Positions 31,089-39,327 of a DNA stretch of 56,974 nucleotides are shown piece by piece. Every line of letters begins with the position of its first letter. Position 1 is the stretch's first letter. Source of the DNA: JAAZAI01 sp050942875 (GTDB taxonomy: Bacteria > Verrucomicrobiota > Kiritimatiellia > RFP12 > UBA3636). The DNA is taken from contig JBMNOD010000013.1 in NCBI GenBank assembly GCA_050942875.1, positions 1 through 56,974 of the forward strand, in the 5' to 3' direction. Below the pieces are notes generated by a model. It saw only the letters and a program-made list of their open reading frames with translations. It did not search any database and was not told the DNA's origin. The translations under genes were made by a program, and so were the position numbers.

Positions 31089-32321
31089 CTAGTGCTCCAC
31101 GTCGACGCGGGCGCCCTTGGGCTGGCCGATCGCGACGAGCAGGTCGTTGAACCAGGGGGCGTCGATGTCGAAGGGCTTGCCGCCCTTGATGCGCTCGAAT
31201 TCGCAGGCGCGCAGCTCGCCGTCGCGGTTTTCGTCCTCGCCGACGACGCCGCCGACGCCCGTGAAGGCGCAGTCCACGGCGACATGGGCGCAACGGATGA
31301 TCAGCGCCTTGTCGGCCGCGTTCGAGGCTGCGGCGCGGCTGTAGTAGCCGGACTTCTGCACGAGCGTCTTCTCGGCGCCGAGCATCTCGGCGAAACGCTT
31401 CCCGAACCAGGCGCCGGGATTGATCTTGTCGAGCCGCGGATGGCCGAAGGCGTCGCGCTGGACCTCTTCGCCGCGCGCTTCCATCTCGGCGATGATCGTC
31501 TCCAGGCCGGCGCCTTCGGAGATGAAGATGTTGACGCAGTCGTGCTCGTCCATGATCTTGCGCAGGCGCTCGGCCTCGGCCTTGCCGTCGAACGCCATTT
31601 CGGGGATGTACACGCCATGGACTTCCTTGCGTTCGCGCGAGAGGCCGATGCCGGGGACGAAGCTCATGTTGTCGAGCAGCTTGCGGTACTCGACGGCGGT
31701 GGCCGCCGTGAGCCAGCCGCAGTTGCGGCCCATGACTTCGTGCACGATGAGCATGCGCGGATTGGCGTTGTGCTCGGCCACGACGTTGGCGAAGAAGCGG
31801 GCGCCCTCTTCGGCGGCCGTCCAGGCGCCGAGGCTCTGGCGGATCGGATGGACGTCGTTGTCGATCGTCTTCGGCAGGCCGACGACGGTCAGGTCGTAGT
31901 TGTTGCGCTTGAGGTAGGCGGCGAGGTCCGCCGCGGCGGTGTTGGTGTCGTCGCCGCCGATGGTGTGCAGCACGTCGACGCCGTCCTTCACCAACTGGTC
32001 GGCGGCGACCTGCTGGGGGTCCTGGCCTTCCTTGACGAGGCCGCGCTTGACGCAGTCCTTGACGTTGGTGAGCTTGACGCGGCTGTTGCCGATGGGGGAG
32101 CCGCCGTGGAGGTAGAGCGTGGCGATCTGCTTGCGGATTTCCGGCGTGACGTGGATGCTGTTGCCTTCGAGCAGGCCCTTGTAGCCGCCGATGTAGCAGA
32201 TGATCTCCACGTCGGGGGCGACGTCGGTGTAGCGTTCGACGAGGGCGGCGATGGCGGAGCTCAGGCAGGGCGCGAGGCCGCCGGCGGTGAGGATGGCGAC
32301 TTTTTTAACGGGACGTGTCAT
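31089..32321 (-). CDS. pfp: Pyrophosphate-dependent 6-phosphofructokinase
   Basis: Reversible phosphorylation of fructose 6-phosphate with PPi as donor. The 410-aa product has TAGGLAPCLSSAI, the PPi-type HTIGGDDTNTAAADLA (Asp-Asp where ATP enzymes have Gly), PKTIDNDV with the catalytic Asp, and the MGRNCGWLTAATA substrate loop. The Asp after GGD is the residue that excludes ATP in characterised homologues, so PPi use is a family-based prediction. With gap it forms a glycolytic pair. Upstream is a 600-base region shared with the divergent DUF1015 gene. Confidence 0.93.
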   Translation of the reverse strand: MTRPVKKVAILTAGGLAPCLSSAIAALVERYTDVAPDVEIICYIGGYKGLLEGNSIHVTPEIRKQIATLYLHGGSPIGNSRVKLTNVKDCVKRGLVKEGQDPQQVAADQLVKDGVDVLHTIGGDDTNTAAADLAAYLKRNNYDLTVVGLPKTIDNDVHPIRQSLGAWTAAEEGARFFANVVAEHNANPRMLIVHEVMGRNCGWLTAATAVEYRKLLDNMSFVPGIGLSRERKEVHGVYIPEMAFDGKAEAERLRKIMDEHDCVNIFISEGAGLETIIAEMEARGEEVQRDAFGHPRLDKINPGAWFGKRFAEMLGAEKTLVQKSGYYSRAAASNAADKALIIRCAHVAVDCAFTGVGGVVGEDENRDGELRACEFERIKGGKPFDIDAPWFNDLLVAIGQPKGARVDVEH

Positions 32322-32927
32322 AGTGAATGCATGGGGGCTTGGGGTTCAACGTCCGGCAAGGGATTCAATTCGCCGGACAAATTCAAACAGGATAAATCAA
32401 AAGAAGGTCGTGAGGCAAGCTACAATTCTTTCCGCCCCTTGAAGCGGGTGTGTGTCAGAATCGTAACATGCTTCCTTGAGTTTCCATGAAACATGGAGGC
32501 ATTCCCGATGACAAATTCAAAACCAATCCCCCTCTGTGCCTCTGTGCCCGTGTGTTTGGATCAAAAACCTCCACCTGCCCCGCGTCACCCACATTACCAA
32601 CACAAAAAGGCACAAAAAATTTCCGTGTGTTTCGCAGTTGAAAAAACCGCCACGCCCGCCAAGTTTCTTTTTCTTTTCATTTTACCAGGGACACGGAGGC
32701 ACAGAGGCGTGCAGGGAGGGGCATGGCAATGAAAACACACTTCCTTCCAAAATCAGAAAGGCACGGCTCGATTGCAGTGAAAGCACTGCACCAAATTCCC
32801 TTTCAATGCGCATGACATAGGCAATGCCGGATTTGTCTGTCACTTTTCTGACACACACCCCTTGAAGCTTGAAGCGGCGGCTTCCGTGTGTTAATATCTT
32901 TTTATGTAAGCAAAGGAGATTCAACAC
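32322..32927. promoter_or_regulatory. Divergent intergenic region with a 15-bp inverted pair and internal repeats
   Basis: No gene seen. GGGTGTGTGTCAGAA (32446-32460) and its perfect complement TTCTGACACACACCC (32846-32860) lie in front of the pfp and DUF1015 genes, so each gene carries the same element in the same orientation relative to its start. Between them, CCTCTGTGCCTCTGTGCCCG (32531-32550) and an imperfect complement (32688-32707) form a second inverted pair. The core is AT-rich and low in complexity. Confidence 0.55.
32869..32897 (+). promoter_or_regulatory. Sigma-70-type promoter of the DUF1015 gene
   Basis: TTGAAG (32869-32874), 17 bases, TAATAT (32892-32897), then AAAGGAG (32912-32918) 9 bases before ATG 32928. 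The TTCTGACACACACCC element ends 9 bases before the -35 box, a place where an activator or UP-type contact could act. Confidence 0.65.
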
Positions 32928-34157
32928 ATGAAGATTTCACCTTTTCCCGCTCTGCGCCCTTCCAAGAACAAGGCCTGCGAAATCGCGTCGCCTCCCTACG
33001 ACGTCGTAAGCGGAGCCGAGGCCGCCGCGCTGGCCAAAGGCAAGCCGGATTCCTTCCTCCACGTCATCCGCTCGGAAATCGACCTGCCCGCCGGCACCAA
33101 TCCCTACGACGACATCGTGTACCAAAAGGCGCGCGAGAATCTTGACCGCATGCTCGCCGATGGCGCGCTTGTGCGCGAGGACGCCGCCGCAATCTACATC
33201 TATCGCCAAACCATGGGCGACCATTCCCAGACCGCCGCCGTCGCCTGCTGCGAGATCGACGACTACGCGAACAACGTCATCCTCCGTCACGAAAAGACGC
33301 GCCAGGACAAGGAAGACGACCGGATGCGCCACATCCTGGCCACCAACGCCAACACCGGGCAGGTGTTCCTCGCCTACCGCGAGGTCGCCGCCATCACGTG
33401 GCTCGTCGAGTCCGAATGCGAAGCCGAACCGCTGTACGACTTCACGGCCGACGACGGCGTCCGGCACACCGTCTGGAAGGCCGTGCGGACCGACGCCATC
33501 GCGCAGGCCTTCCTCAACGTCCCCAAGGCGTACATCGCCGACGGCCACCACCGCAGCGCCGCCTCGTTCCGCGCGGGCATGGCCCGCCGCGCCGCCGCAG
33601 GCGCGGCCGCCGACCCCGCCGCCGAGTACAACCGCTTCATGGCCTGCCTCTTCCCCTCCACGGAACTCAAGATCCTGCCCTACAACCGCTGCGTCAAGAA
33701 CCTCAACGGCTTCACCCCCGACACGTTCCTGAAGCGCGTGGCGGGTGTGTTCAAGGTGGAAGACGCAACGATCTCCACGCCCCTGGCTCCCCGCTCCTGC
33801 TTGATGTACCTCGCCGGACGCTGGCGCAAACTGAGCTGGGAGATTCCGGAATCCGCCGACTTGGATGTCGTTTCGCAGCTCGATGCGAGCCATCTGCAGG
33901 ACAAGCTGCTTGAACCGATCCTCAAGATCGGCGATCCGCGCACCGACGAACGCCTCGTCTTCGTCGGCGGCATCCGCGGCAACGAAGAGCTTGTCCGCAT
34001 CGTCGATTCGGGTCGCGCGTCCGTCGCCTTCGCGATGCATCCCACGTCGATCGACCAGATGATGGACGTCGCCGACGCCGGCCAGATCATGCCGCCGAAA
34101 AGCACCTGGTTCGAGCCGAAGCTGCGCAGCGGCCTGCTCGTCCATACGCTGGATTGA
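32928..34157 (+). CDS. DUF1015 family protein (SerK/SbnI-like fold)
   Basis: The 409-aa product has the family's conserved blocks: FPALRPSKNKACEIASPPYDVV at the N-terminus, RHEKTRQDKEDDRMRHI in the middle, and KAYIADGHHRSAASF, the strongest signature. DUF1015 proteins are widespread in anaerobes and related in fold to ParB-like ADP/ATP-dependent serine kinases (SbnI, SerK). A role in free-serine phosphorylation is possible but not shown. It is probably cytoplasmic. AAAGGAG precedes ATG 32928. Confidence 0.85.
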   Translation: MKISPFPALRPSKNKACEIASPPYDVVSGAEAAALAKGKPDSFLHVIRSEIDLPAGTNPYDDIVYQKARENLDRMLADGALVREDAAAIYIYRQTMGDHSQTAAVACCEIDDYANNVILRHEKTRQDKEDDRMRHILATNANTGQVFLAYREVAAITWLVESECEAEPLYDFTADDGVRHTVWKAVRTDAIAQAFLNVPKAYIADGHHRSAASFRAGMARRAAAGAAADPAAEYNRFMACLFPSTELKILPYNRCVKNLNGFTPDTFLKRVAGVFKVEDATISTPLAPRSCLMYLAGRWRKLSWEIPESADLDVVSQLDASHLQDKLLEPILKIGDPRTDERLVFVGGIRGNEELVRIVDSGRASVAFAMHPTSIDQMMDVADAGQIMPPKSTWFEPKLRSGLLVHTLD

Positions 34158-34159
34158 CA

Positions 34160-34312
34160 GAGTGGGGGTAAGAACAGACGAGTAAGGGTGGGAGACGAGG
34201 ACGAGTAAGGGTGGGAGTAAGGGTAGACGAGTGAGGGTGGGAGTAAGGGTAGACGAGTGAGGGTGGGAGTAAGGGTAGACGAGTGAGAGTGGGAGTGAGA
34301 GTGGGAGCAAGA
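34160..34312. repeat. Degenerate hexamer tandem repeat (GTAAGG/GTGGGA type)
   Basis: About 150 bases of purine-rich units such as GAGTAA-GGGTGG-GAGTAA-GGGTAG-ACGAGT-GAGGGT lie between the DUF1015 and four-helix genes. A longer unit of about 24 bases containing GGGTAGACGAGTGAGGGTGG is repeated at least three times. The opposite-strand version is found at about 5120-5210 and 35090-35160. Confidence 0.8.
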
Positions 34313-34323
34313 GGCCGAGGGCA

Positions 34324-35088
34324 ATGATGGCGCAACTGTTTGGACATGAGAGACTGGTGGTTTACCAAAAAAGCATGGCGTTTGTGAAAGTCCAAAGTGA
34401 ATTGCTTGAACAGACGTCTCGACGAATCTCTGCTTCCGACCATCTTGCTCGCGCCGCGGAAAGCATCCTCTTCAACATCGCCCATGCAAGCAGTTCGTGG
34501 ACACCGAAAGAGCGGTTGGCCTACTTGGGATATGCGAATGGATCTGCCCTTGAATGCGCCGCATGTCTCGACATCTTCGTTGCAAAGGCTTTGTTGGCCG
34601 ACGAAATCATTGACCCGATGAAAGCCTCGTTGTCAGAGATTGTCAGCATGCTCATTGCCATGAGGAAGACGGCAGCAAATCGAATTTGCGAAGAGGCTTC
34701 GGAATATCGCACGGCCAAGGGGCGACGGTTCAGCCATGAAGACCTTGAAGTCTATCAAACGGCGCTCCGTTTCACGGGCTGGGTTGAAAGCGCATCCAAA
34801 ACATTTTCATGCAGCGAAGACCTGCTTTTCAAACTCGACTCCTCATCAACCACAACCGTGCTCAACATTGCCGAAGGCAATGGCCGCTTCAGCGGAGCCG
34901 ATCGAGTCAAATTTCTTGCAATCGCCTACAAAGCAACCGTTCAATCGGCATCTCTCTTGGACTTGGCTGTAATCAGAAGTCCCTCTAAACCACTAGTCGA
35001 AGACGCCCGTAACATGTTAAGATCCACCGCAGCAATGCTAAAATCCCTCTCAGCCGCCATCAAACAAGACTCTCTCTCCCCCACTTAA
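34324..35088 (+). CDS. Tandem four-helix-bundle protein (23S rRNA intervening-sequence / S23 family, two domains)
   Basis: The 254-aa product consists of two copies of the S23-type four-helix domain. The first starts GHERLVVYQKSMAFVK (about residue 7) and has AESILFNIAHASSSWTPKERLAYLGYANGSALE. The second starts SHEDLEVYQTALRFTG (about 137) and has TTTVLNIAEGNGRFSGADRVKFLAIAYKATVQS. Usual members have one domain of about 115-120 aa. The family is found inside rRNA intervening sequences and as free-standing ORFs, and resembles Avd of diversity-generating retroelements; function is unknown. It is flanked on both sides by hexamer repeats, and its 3' end runs into one. GC is lower than neighbours. 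Confidence 0.8.
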   Translation: MMAQLFGHERLVVYQKSMAFVKVQSELLEQTSRRISASDHLARAAESILFNIAHASSSWTPKERLAYLGYANGSALECAACLDIFVAKALLADEIIDPMKASLSEIVSMLIAMRKTAANRICEEASEYRTAKGRRFSHEDLEVYQTALRFTGWVESASKTFSCSEDLLFKLDSSSTTTVLNIAEGNGRFSGADRVKFLAIAYKATVQSASLLDLAVIRSPSKPLVEDARNMLRSTAAMLKSLSAAIKQDSLSPT

Positions 35089-35221
35089 TCCCCCACTTAC
35101 TTCCCCCTACCCTTACTTCCCCCCACACTTACTCCCACACTTACTCTCCTCTCTTCTCACTCCTCACTAAAACTAGCCGCTAGCCGCTAGCCGCTTCACT
35201 AACCCCTAACCCCTAACCCCC
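35085..35221. repeat. Pyrimidine-rich hexamer tract and heptamer runs before deoC
   Basis: CTTACTTCCCCC/ACACTTACTCCC hexamer-like units (35090-35165) are followed by three TAGCCGC heptamers (about 35170-35194) and three CTAACCC heptamers (about 35199-35220). The C/T bias continues into the first codons of deoC. Confidence 0.8.
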
Positions 35222-35926
35222 ATGCCCCTTCCCTCCTCCCTCTCCCCCTCCCTCTCCGACATCGCCGGCATGATCGACCACACCGTCCTGGCGCCGAACA
35301 GCCGCCGCGAGGCGTTTGTGGAAGCGTGCCGCTTCGCCGCGGAGGCGCGTTGCGCCAGCGTGTGCATCTGCCCCTTCTTCGTGCGCGACTGCGCCGCGCT
35401 GCTGCGCGGCACGGGCGTGAAGACGTGCACGGTCGTCGGCTTCCCCCATGGCACCACCACCACGGCGGCAAAGGTCGCGGAGGCGAAGATCGCCATCGAC
35501 GACGGCGCCGAGGAACTCGACATGGTCGTGAACATCGCCAAAGTCAAGGACGGCGACTGGGACTGCGTCAAGGCCGACATCGCCGCCGTCACCGAAGCCG
35601 TCCACGCGGCGGGCCGCAAGATCAAGGTGATCTTCGAGAACTGCTACCTCGAACGCGAAGAGAAGATCCGCCTCTGCCAGATCTGCACGGAACTGCGCTG
35701 CGACTGGGTGAAGACCTCGACGGGCTTCGGCACGGGCGGCTCGACGATCGAGGACTTGCAGCTCATGAAAGCGCATGTCGGCCCGGACGTGCAGATCAAG
35801 GCGGCGGGCGGCATCCGCACGCTCGACCAGCTCCTCGACGCCCGCGCCGTCGGCGTCACCCGCGTGGGCTGCTCGCGCTCGAGCGACGTCCTGGCCGAGC
35901 TGCGGACGCGCCTGGCGGGAGGTTGA
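35222..35926 (+). CDS. deoC: Deoxyribose-phosphate aldolase
   Basis: Cleaves 2-deoxyribose 5-phosphate to glyceraldehyde 3-phosphate and acetaldehyde in nucleoside catabolism. The 234-aa TIM-barrel has the Schiff-base lysine in DWVKTSTGFGTGGST (K164), the proton-relay lysine in IKAAGGIRT (K193) and the Asp in EELDMVVNI (D100). The first about 12 residues (MPLPSSLSPSLS) are encoded by the C/T-rich repeat edge and are probably not conserved. There is no ribosome-binding site in the CTAACCC repeats before ATG 35222, so a later start is conceivable. Confidence 0.94.
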   Translation: MPLPSSLSPSLSDIAGMIDHTVLAPNSRREAFVEACRFAAEARCASVCICPFFVRDCAALLRGTGVKTCTVVGFPHGTTTTAAKVAEAKIAIDDGAEELDMVVNIAKVKDGDWDCVKADIAAVTEAVHAAGRKIKVIFENCYLEREEKIRLCQICTELRCDWVKTSTGFGTGGSTIEDLQLMKAHVGPDVQIKAAGGIRTLDQLLDARAVGVTRVGCSRSSDVLAELRTRLAGG

Positions 35927-35995
35927 TCGGCGGTGCGCGGCAACATCGTTGCCGCACACGAAGGTTCAGAGCACAGGGTTCAGGAGGCAGTCACC

Positions 35996-37681
35996 ATGAG
36001 CGGTTGGAATTTTCACATCGTCAAACGGGGTCACAACACCAAGCCCTCGATCGGCGGATTGCTGGGATCGACGATGTTCGGCCTGGTCTTCGCCGGCCTG
36101 GCCATTTTCATGGGTCACATGATCCTCAAGGGGCACCAAAAAGACCTGGCCATGCTGGCCTGGGAGACCGTGCCCTGCACGATCGTCAAGTCGGCGATCG
36201 ACACCGTCGGCGAAGGCAAGTACTCCTTTGCCGCGGAATACACGTACGAGCACGGCGGGCGCGCGTACACCGGACGCCGGTACAGCCGCACGGAAAACGC
36301 GCATGTCTTCGAAACGGTCTCCGAAAAAGGGCCGTTGCTCAAGCGCTACCCCGTCGGCATCGGCGCGACCTGCCATGTCAATCCGGAGAACCCGGCCGAC
36401 TCGGTGCTGACGCGAAGCGAAGGCGCGTTCCCCTGGCTGCCGATCATCTTTCTCGTGCCATTCGTCCTGGCCGGTCTCGGCCTGTCCTTCGGGTCGTGGG
36501 TCGTCTGGGCGCGGCAACGCCGCGCCGCAGGAACCGGGCAGCCCGAACCCGACGGCAAAAACCCGACGCGCCCGTGGCGCTTCCTTCTCATCGCCTTCGG
36601 GCTCCTGTTCGCGTGCGCCGGGGTGGGGGTCGGGTTTGCCATGTTTCCGTCCATCGCCCAATGGCGCGCCTCCTCCGCCTGGGTCGAGACGCCCGCGGTC
36701 GTCACGGCCAGCGCCGTGCGTTCAAGCCGCAGCAATGACAGCACCACCTACCGCCCCTACATCGCCTACGCCTACACGGTCGATGGCACGACCTATGAAA
36801 ACGACGACTACGATTTCTGGGGCGTCTCCAGCGGCGGCTACGACAGCAAGGCCGAAATCGTGCGCGCGCACCCGGTCGGCCGCGAAATCAGCGTCTATGT
36901 CAATCCGGAAAACCCCGGGGAGAGCGTGATCAGCAAGCGGGCAGGCGTCGGGCTTTTCTTCGCCCTCTTCCCGCCCCTCTTCTTCGGGGTTGGCTGCGCC
37001 ATTCTGGCGGCCGGCTTTCGGGCCGGACGCGCGAGACCGGACGCGCGAGCGGGCGGCTCTTCGCGAGAGCCGCGCGGCGTGCCGATCTCCCAGAAAACGC
37101 GTGGTCGCGTCATTGGATCGACGCTTTTCGCGCTTGTCTGGAACGCGATCGTGTCGATCTTCGTCCATCAAGCGTGGCGCTCGGTGAAGGCCGGGCGCCC
37201 CGATTGGTTCCTGATCGTGTTTTTGATCCCCTTCGTGGTCATCGGCCTCGGCTCGCTCGTCGGCGCTGTCGTGGAGTTCCTGCGGCTCTTCAACCCCAAG
37301 ATCGAAATCCTGCCTGACGTCGGCGACATCTGCCTCGGCAAGCCCTTGCGCCTCGGCTATCGCGCGCTCGGATCCGTCCATCGCATCACGAAACTGCGCA
37401 TCAGCCTGCACGGCATCGAGAAGACCATCGATTCCGAAGAAGATTCGCCCCCGAACGAGGAGGAATTCTTCAGCGCGGTGCTCCTGGAGACCACGAGCCC
37501 CGCCAAGATGATGCAAGGGCGATTGGAGACGGAACTGCCCGCCGACGGGAAGCCGTCGTTCCAAGGCGACGACGTCGTGGTCGAATGGCTCCTCAAGGTC
37601 GAAGGCGACGTGGCGCGTTGGCCGGACATCCAAGACGAGCACCTGCTCCACGTCCAGGAGGCGGAAGTCAAGTTCGGCTAG
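35996..37681 (+). CDS. Multi-pass membrane protein with two DUF3592-like domains
   Basis: The 561-aa product alternates TM helices with extracytoplasmic domains of the DUF3592 type. The first (WETVPCTIVKSAIDTVG ... YEHGGRAYTGRRY ... VGIGATCHVNPENPADSVL) and the second (WVETPAVVTASAVRSS ... YTVDGTTYENDDYDF ... VGREISVYVNPENPGESVI) share the V-x-V-N-P-E-N-P hallmark. A last soluble domain (about 430-561) is unassigned. AGGAGG lies 8 bases before ATG 35996, preferred over the frame opening at 35933. Role unknown. Confidence 0.8.
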   Translation: MSGWNFHIVKRGHNTKPSIGGLLGSTMFGLVFAGLAIFMGHMILKGHQKDLAMLAWETVPCTIVKSAIDTVGEGKYSFAAEYTYEHGGRAYTGRRYSRTENAHVFETVSEKGPLLKRYPVGIGATCHVNPENPADSVLTRSEGAFPWLPIIFLVPFVLAGLGLSFGSWVVWARQRRAAGTGQPEPDGKNPTRPWRFLLIAFGLLFACAGVGVGFAMFPSIAQWRASSAWVETPAVVTASAVRSSRSNDSTTYRPYIAYAYTVDGTTYENDDYDFWGVSSGGYDSKAEIVRAHPVGREISVYVNPENPGESVISKRAGVGLFFALFPPLFFGVGCAILAAGFRAGRARPDARAGGSSREPRGVPISQKTRGRVIGSTLFALVWNAIVSIFVHQAWRSVKAGRPDWFLIVFLIPFVVIGLGSLVGAVVEFLRLFNPKIEILPDVGDICLGKPLRLGYRALGSVHRITKLRISLHGIEKTIDSEEDSPPNEEEFFSAVLLETTSPAKMMQGRLETELPADGKPSFQGDDVVVEWLLKVEGDVARWPDIQDEHLLHVQEAEVKFG

Positions 37682-37688
37682 CCGGACT

Positions 37689-38606
37689 TTAGGCTTTGGA
37701 CAGCGTGCGGCAACGCATGTAGTACTCGTCGAGCAGATGCGGCGTCATTTCGTCGTCGCGGACGAGGCGGATCACGTTGGCGAGATTCGTCGCCCACAGG
37801 TCAAGAAGCCATTCGCCCCACTCCGCCCTGGCCTCCGACGGATCGCCCGCGATGTGGTTGGGGTAGTCGGCGTACCAGTCGAGCGGTGTCTCGACCGGAA
37901 GCCCCTTGAACTTCCCGAGGCGATTGAGGCGATGGGCCTCGGAGACGTCGACGCGATCCATGCGAACCGTCTCCGGGCGCAGCGCAAGCACCTCGGACGT
38001 CTCGATCACGCAGGCGTGACCGTACTCCGGCAGCGCGTCGCGTCCCATCAAGTGCGCGAACGCCTTCGCCTGGTCGCCCACCCACGACTTGGACGCGAGG
38101 TAGACCGCATAGGGCTTGCGCGTGTCGAGGCTCTGGCGCTGGAAGTAGCGAAGCAGGGGCGCATTGCCGCCGTGGCCATTTTGGAAGATTATTTTCTGCA
38201 AGCCGTTCCGGGCGAGTTCGTCGCAGAGATCGTTCAGGAGCGCGAGCAAGGTCGAGCTCTTGAGGCTGACCGCCCCCGGCCAGTGTCGGCACTCCGCCAC
38301 ATGGCCGAACGGGCTGAACGGGAAGACGACCGCCTTCTCCATCATCGCCGCGCGTTCGCAGACCTCGGTCGCCACAAACGAATCGGTGGCAAGGGGCAAC
38401 TGGTTGCCGTGCTTCTCAAGGCAGCCGAACGGCACCAGCACGACGCCCCGGGTCTCCACGACGGCATCCCGGAACTCCTCCCACGTCATGTCCGCCCACT
38501 TGCAGGGCTTGTGCAGCTTCGGCAACATCTCTATGGCTTGTGTTTGCTTCATTGTTTCGTCGGTGATTTCCGCGCTTTCTTTTGGCAACGATTCTTGATT
38601 GTCCAT
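37689..38606 (-). CDS. Creatininase-family metal-dependent amidohydrolase
   Basis: The product (305 aa from this start) has the creatininase fold motifs. VPFGCLEKHGNQLPLATDSFVA supplies the Glu, His and Asp metal ligands. FQNGHGGNAPLL is the N-G-H-G-G-N signature, and VIETSEVLAL a later acidic site. Relatives hydrolyse creatinine, formamidopyrimidines or mycofactocin precursor; the substrate here is open. I chose ATG 38606, preceded by AAAGGAG although at short spacing. ATG 38642, overlapping the YkgJ stop as ATGA, is an equally reasonable start adding 12 residues. Probable operon with the YkgJ gene. Confidence 0.8.
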   Translation of the reverse strand: MDNQESLPKESAEITDETMKQTQAIEMLPKLHKPCKWADMTWEEFRDAVVETRGVVLVPFGCLEKHGNQLPLATDSFVATEVCERAAMMEKAVVFPFSPFGHVAECRHWPGAVSLKSSTLLALLNDLCDELARNGLQKIIFQNGHGGNAPLLRYFQRQSLDTRKPYAVYLASKSWVGDQAKAFAHLMGRDALPEYGHACVIETSEVLALRPETVRMDRVDVSEAHRLNRLGKFKGLPVETPLDWYADYPNHIAGDPSEARAEWGEWLLDLWATNLANVIRLVRDDEMTPHLLDEYYMRCRTLSKA

Positions 38607-38638
38607 AGGCTCCTTTGCTGAAAACGCAAACGCGATTC

Positions 38639-38992
38639 TCATGGTTCTGTTTTCTCTTTTTCCAGCGCGGCAAGCGCCGGGCAGATCTCGGCGGAGTCCG
38701 CGTTGCGCCACGAGAAGGGGAAGTCGCGGCATTGGCGCGGCTTGACATCGTGGACCATGCACCGCCCTTCGTCGTCCAGCAGAATGCAGCCGCCGTCGGG
38801 ATGCTCCCGAAGCACAAGCCCGCGCCTGTCGGGCGCCAGCACGGTGAAACGCTCGGTGAAGGCAAACGCATCAAGCCCCAGGCTCTGGGCGATCGCCGCC
38901 TCTTCGCCCGGTTGCAAATTGACATAGCCGGAAACACGACAACAGGAGCCACATTGGCGGCAATGGAAATTGGCGAGGCTCGATATCGGCAT
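38639..38992 (-). CDS. YkgJ family cysteine-cluster protein
   Basis: The 117-aa product has the CxxCxxCC cluster at the start (FHCRQCGSCCRVSG, C11-C18), then GGCILLDDEGRCMVHDVKPRQCRDFPFSW with further Cys. This is the zinc- or iron-chelating domain of the YkgJ/FliB family. It probably binds a metal centre; the biochemical role is unknown. Its stop overlaps a possible start of the creatininase gene, and it lies 28 bases after the zinc-ribbon gene, which runs the same way. Confidence 0.85.
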   Translation of the reverse strand: MPISSLANFHCRQCGSCCRVSGYVNLQPGEEAAIAQSLGLDAFAFTERFTVLAPDRRGLVLREHPDGGCILLDDEGRCMVHDVKPRQCRDFPFSWRNADSAEICPALAALEKEKTEP

Positions 38993-39020
38993 GGCGGATT
39001 TCAGGCGGATTCCAGATGAC

Positions 39021-39281
39021 TTACGGCGCCAAAAGCCAGTTCATCAAGACGGGTGCCAAAAAGGCAAACGCCATGAAGACGGCCAGCAGCAGCACGGCGT
39101 GCCAGAGCGTGGTCATCCGGTTCGCAAAGGAGTGCCGCAGGGCGATGAAGCCCAGCCATTGCGTGAACTCCGCGCCACAATTGCTGCAGCGCATGTTGCG
39201 CATGCGCCCAGGCGTCGCCCGCATCCAGCGTTGGCGCATCATTCGCCAGGAGTCGGTGGAACGGCAGTAGGGGCATTTCAT
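39021..39281 (-). CDS. Small zinc-ribbon membrane protein
   Basis: The 86-aa product starts MKCPYCRSTDSW and has a second pair CSNC at residues 32-35, making a four-Cys zinc ribbon. A hydrophobic segment of about 23 residues (MTTLWHAVLLLAVFMAFAFL) near the C-terminus should anchor it in the membrane. It lies between lysA and the YkgJ gene on the same strand (46 and 28 bases). Function unknown. Confidence 0.7.
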   Translation of the reverse strand: MKCPYCRSTDSWRMMRQRWMRATPGRMRNMRCSNCGAEFTQWLGFIALRHSFANRMTTLWHAVLLLAVFMAFAFLAPVLMNWLLAP

Positions 39282-39327
39282 TGCAAGGCATCCTTACGAG
39301 AGGGCGGGATGGCGGCCGCGCTGAGCG

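Noticed and set aside
32446..32860. Transposon with 15-bp terminal inverted repeats
   Set aside because: No transposase ORF and no flanking target duplication. The inverted pair is better explained as one element in front of each of two divergent genes, although a MITE cannot be excluded.
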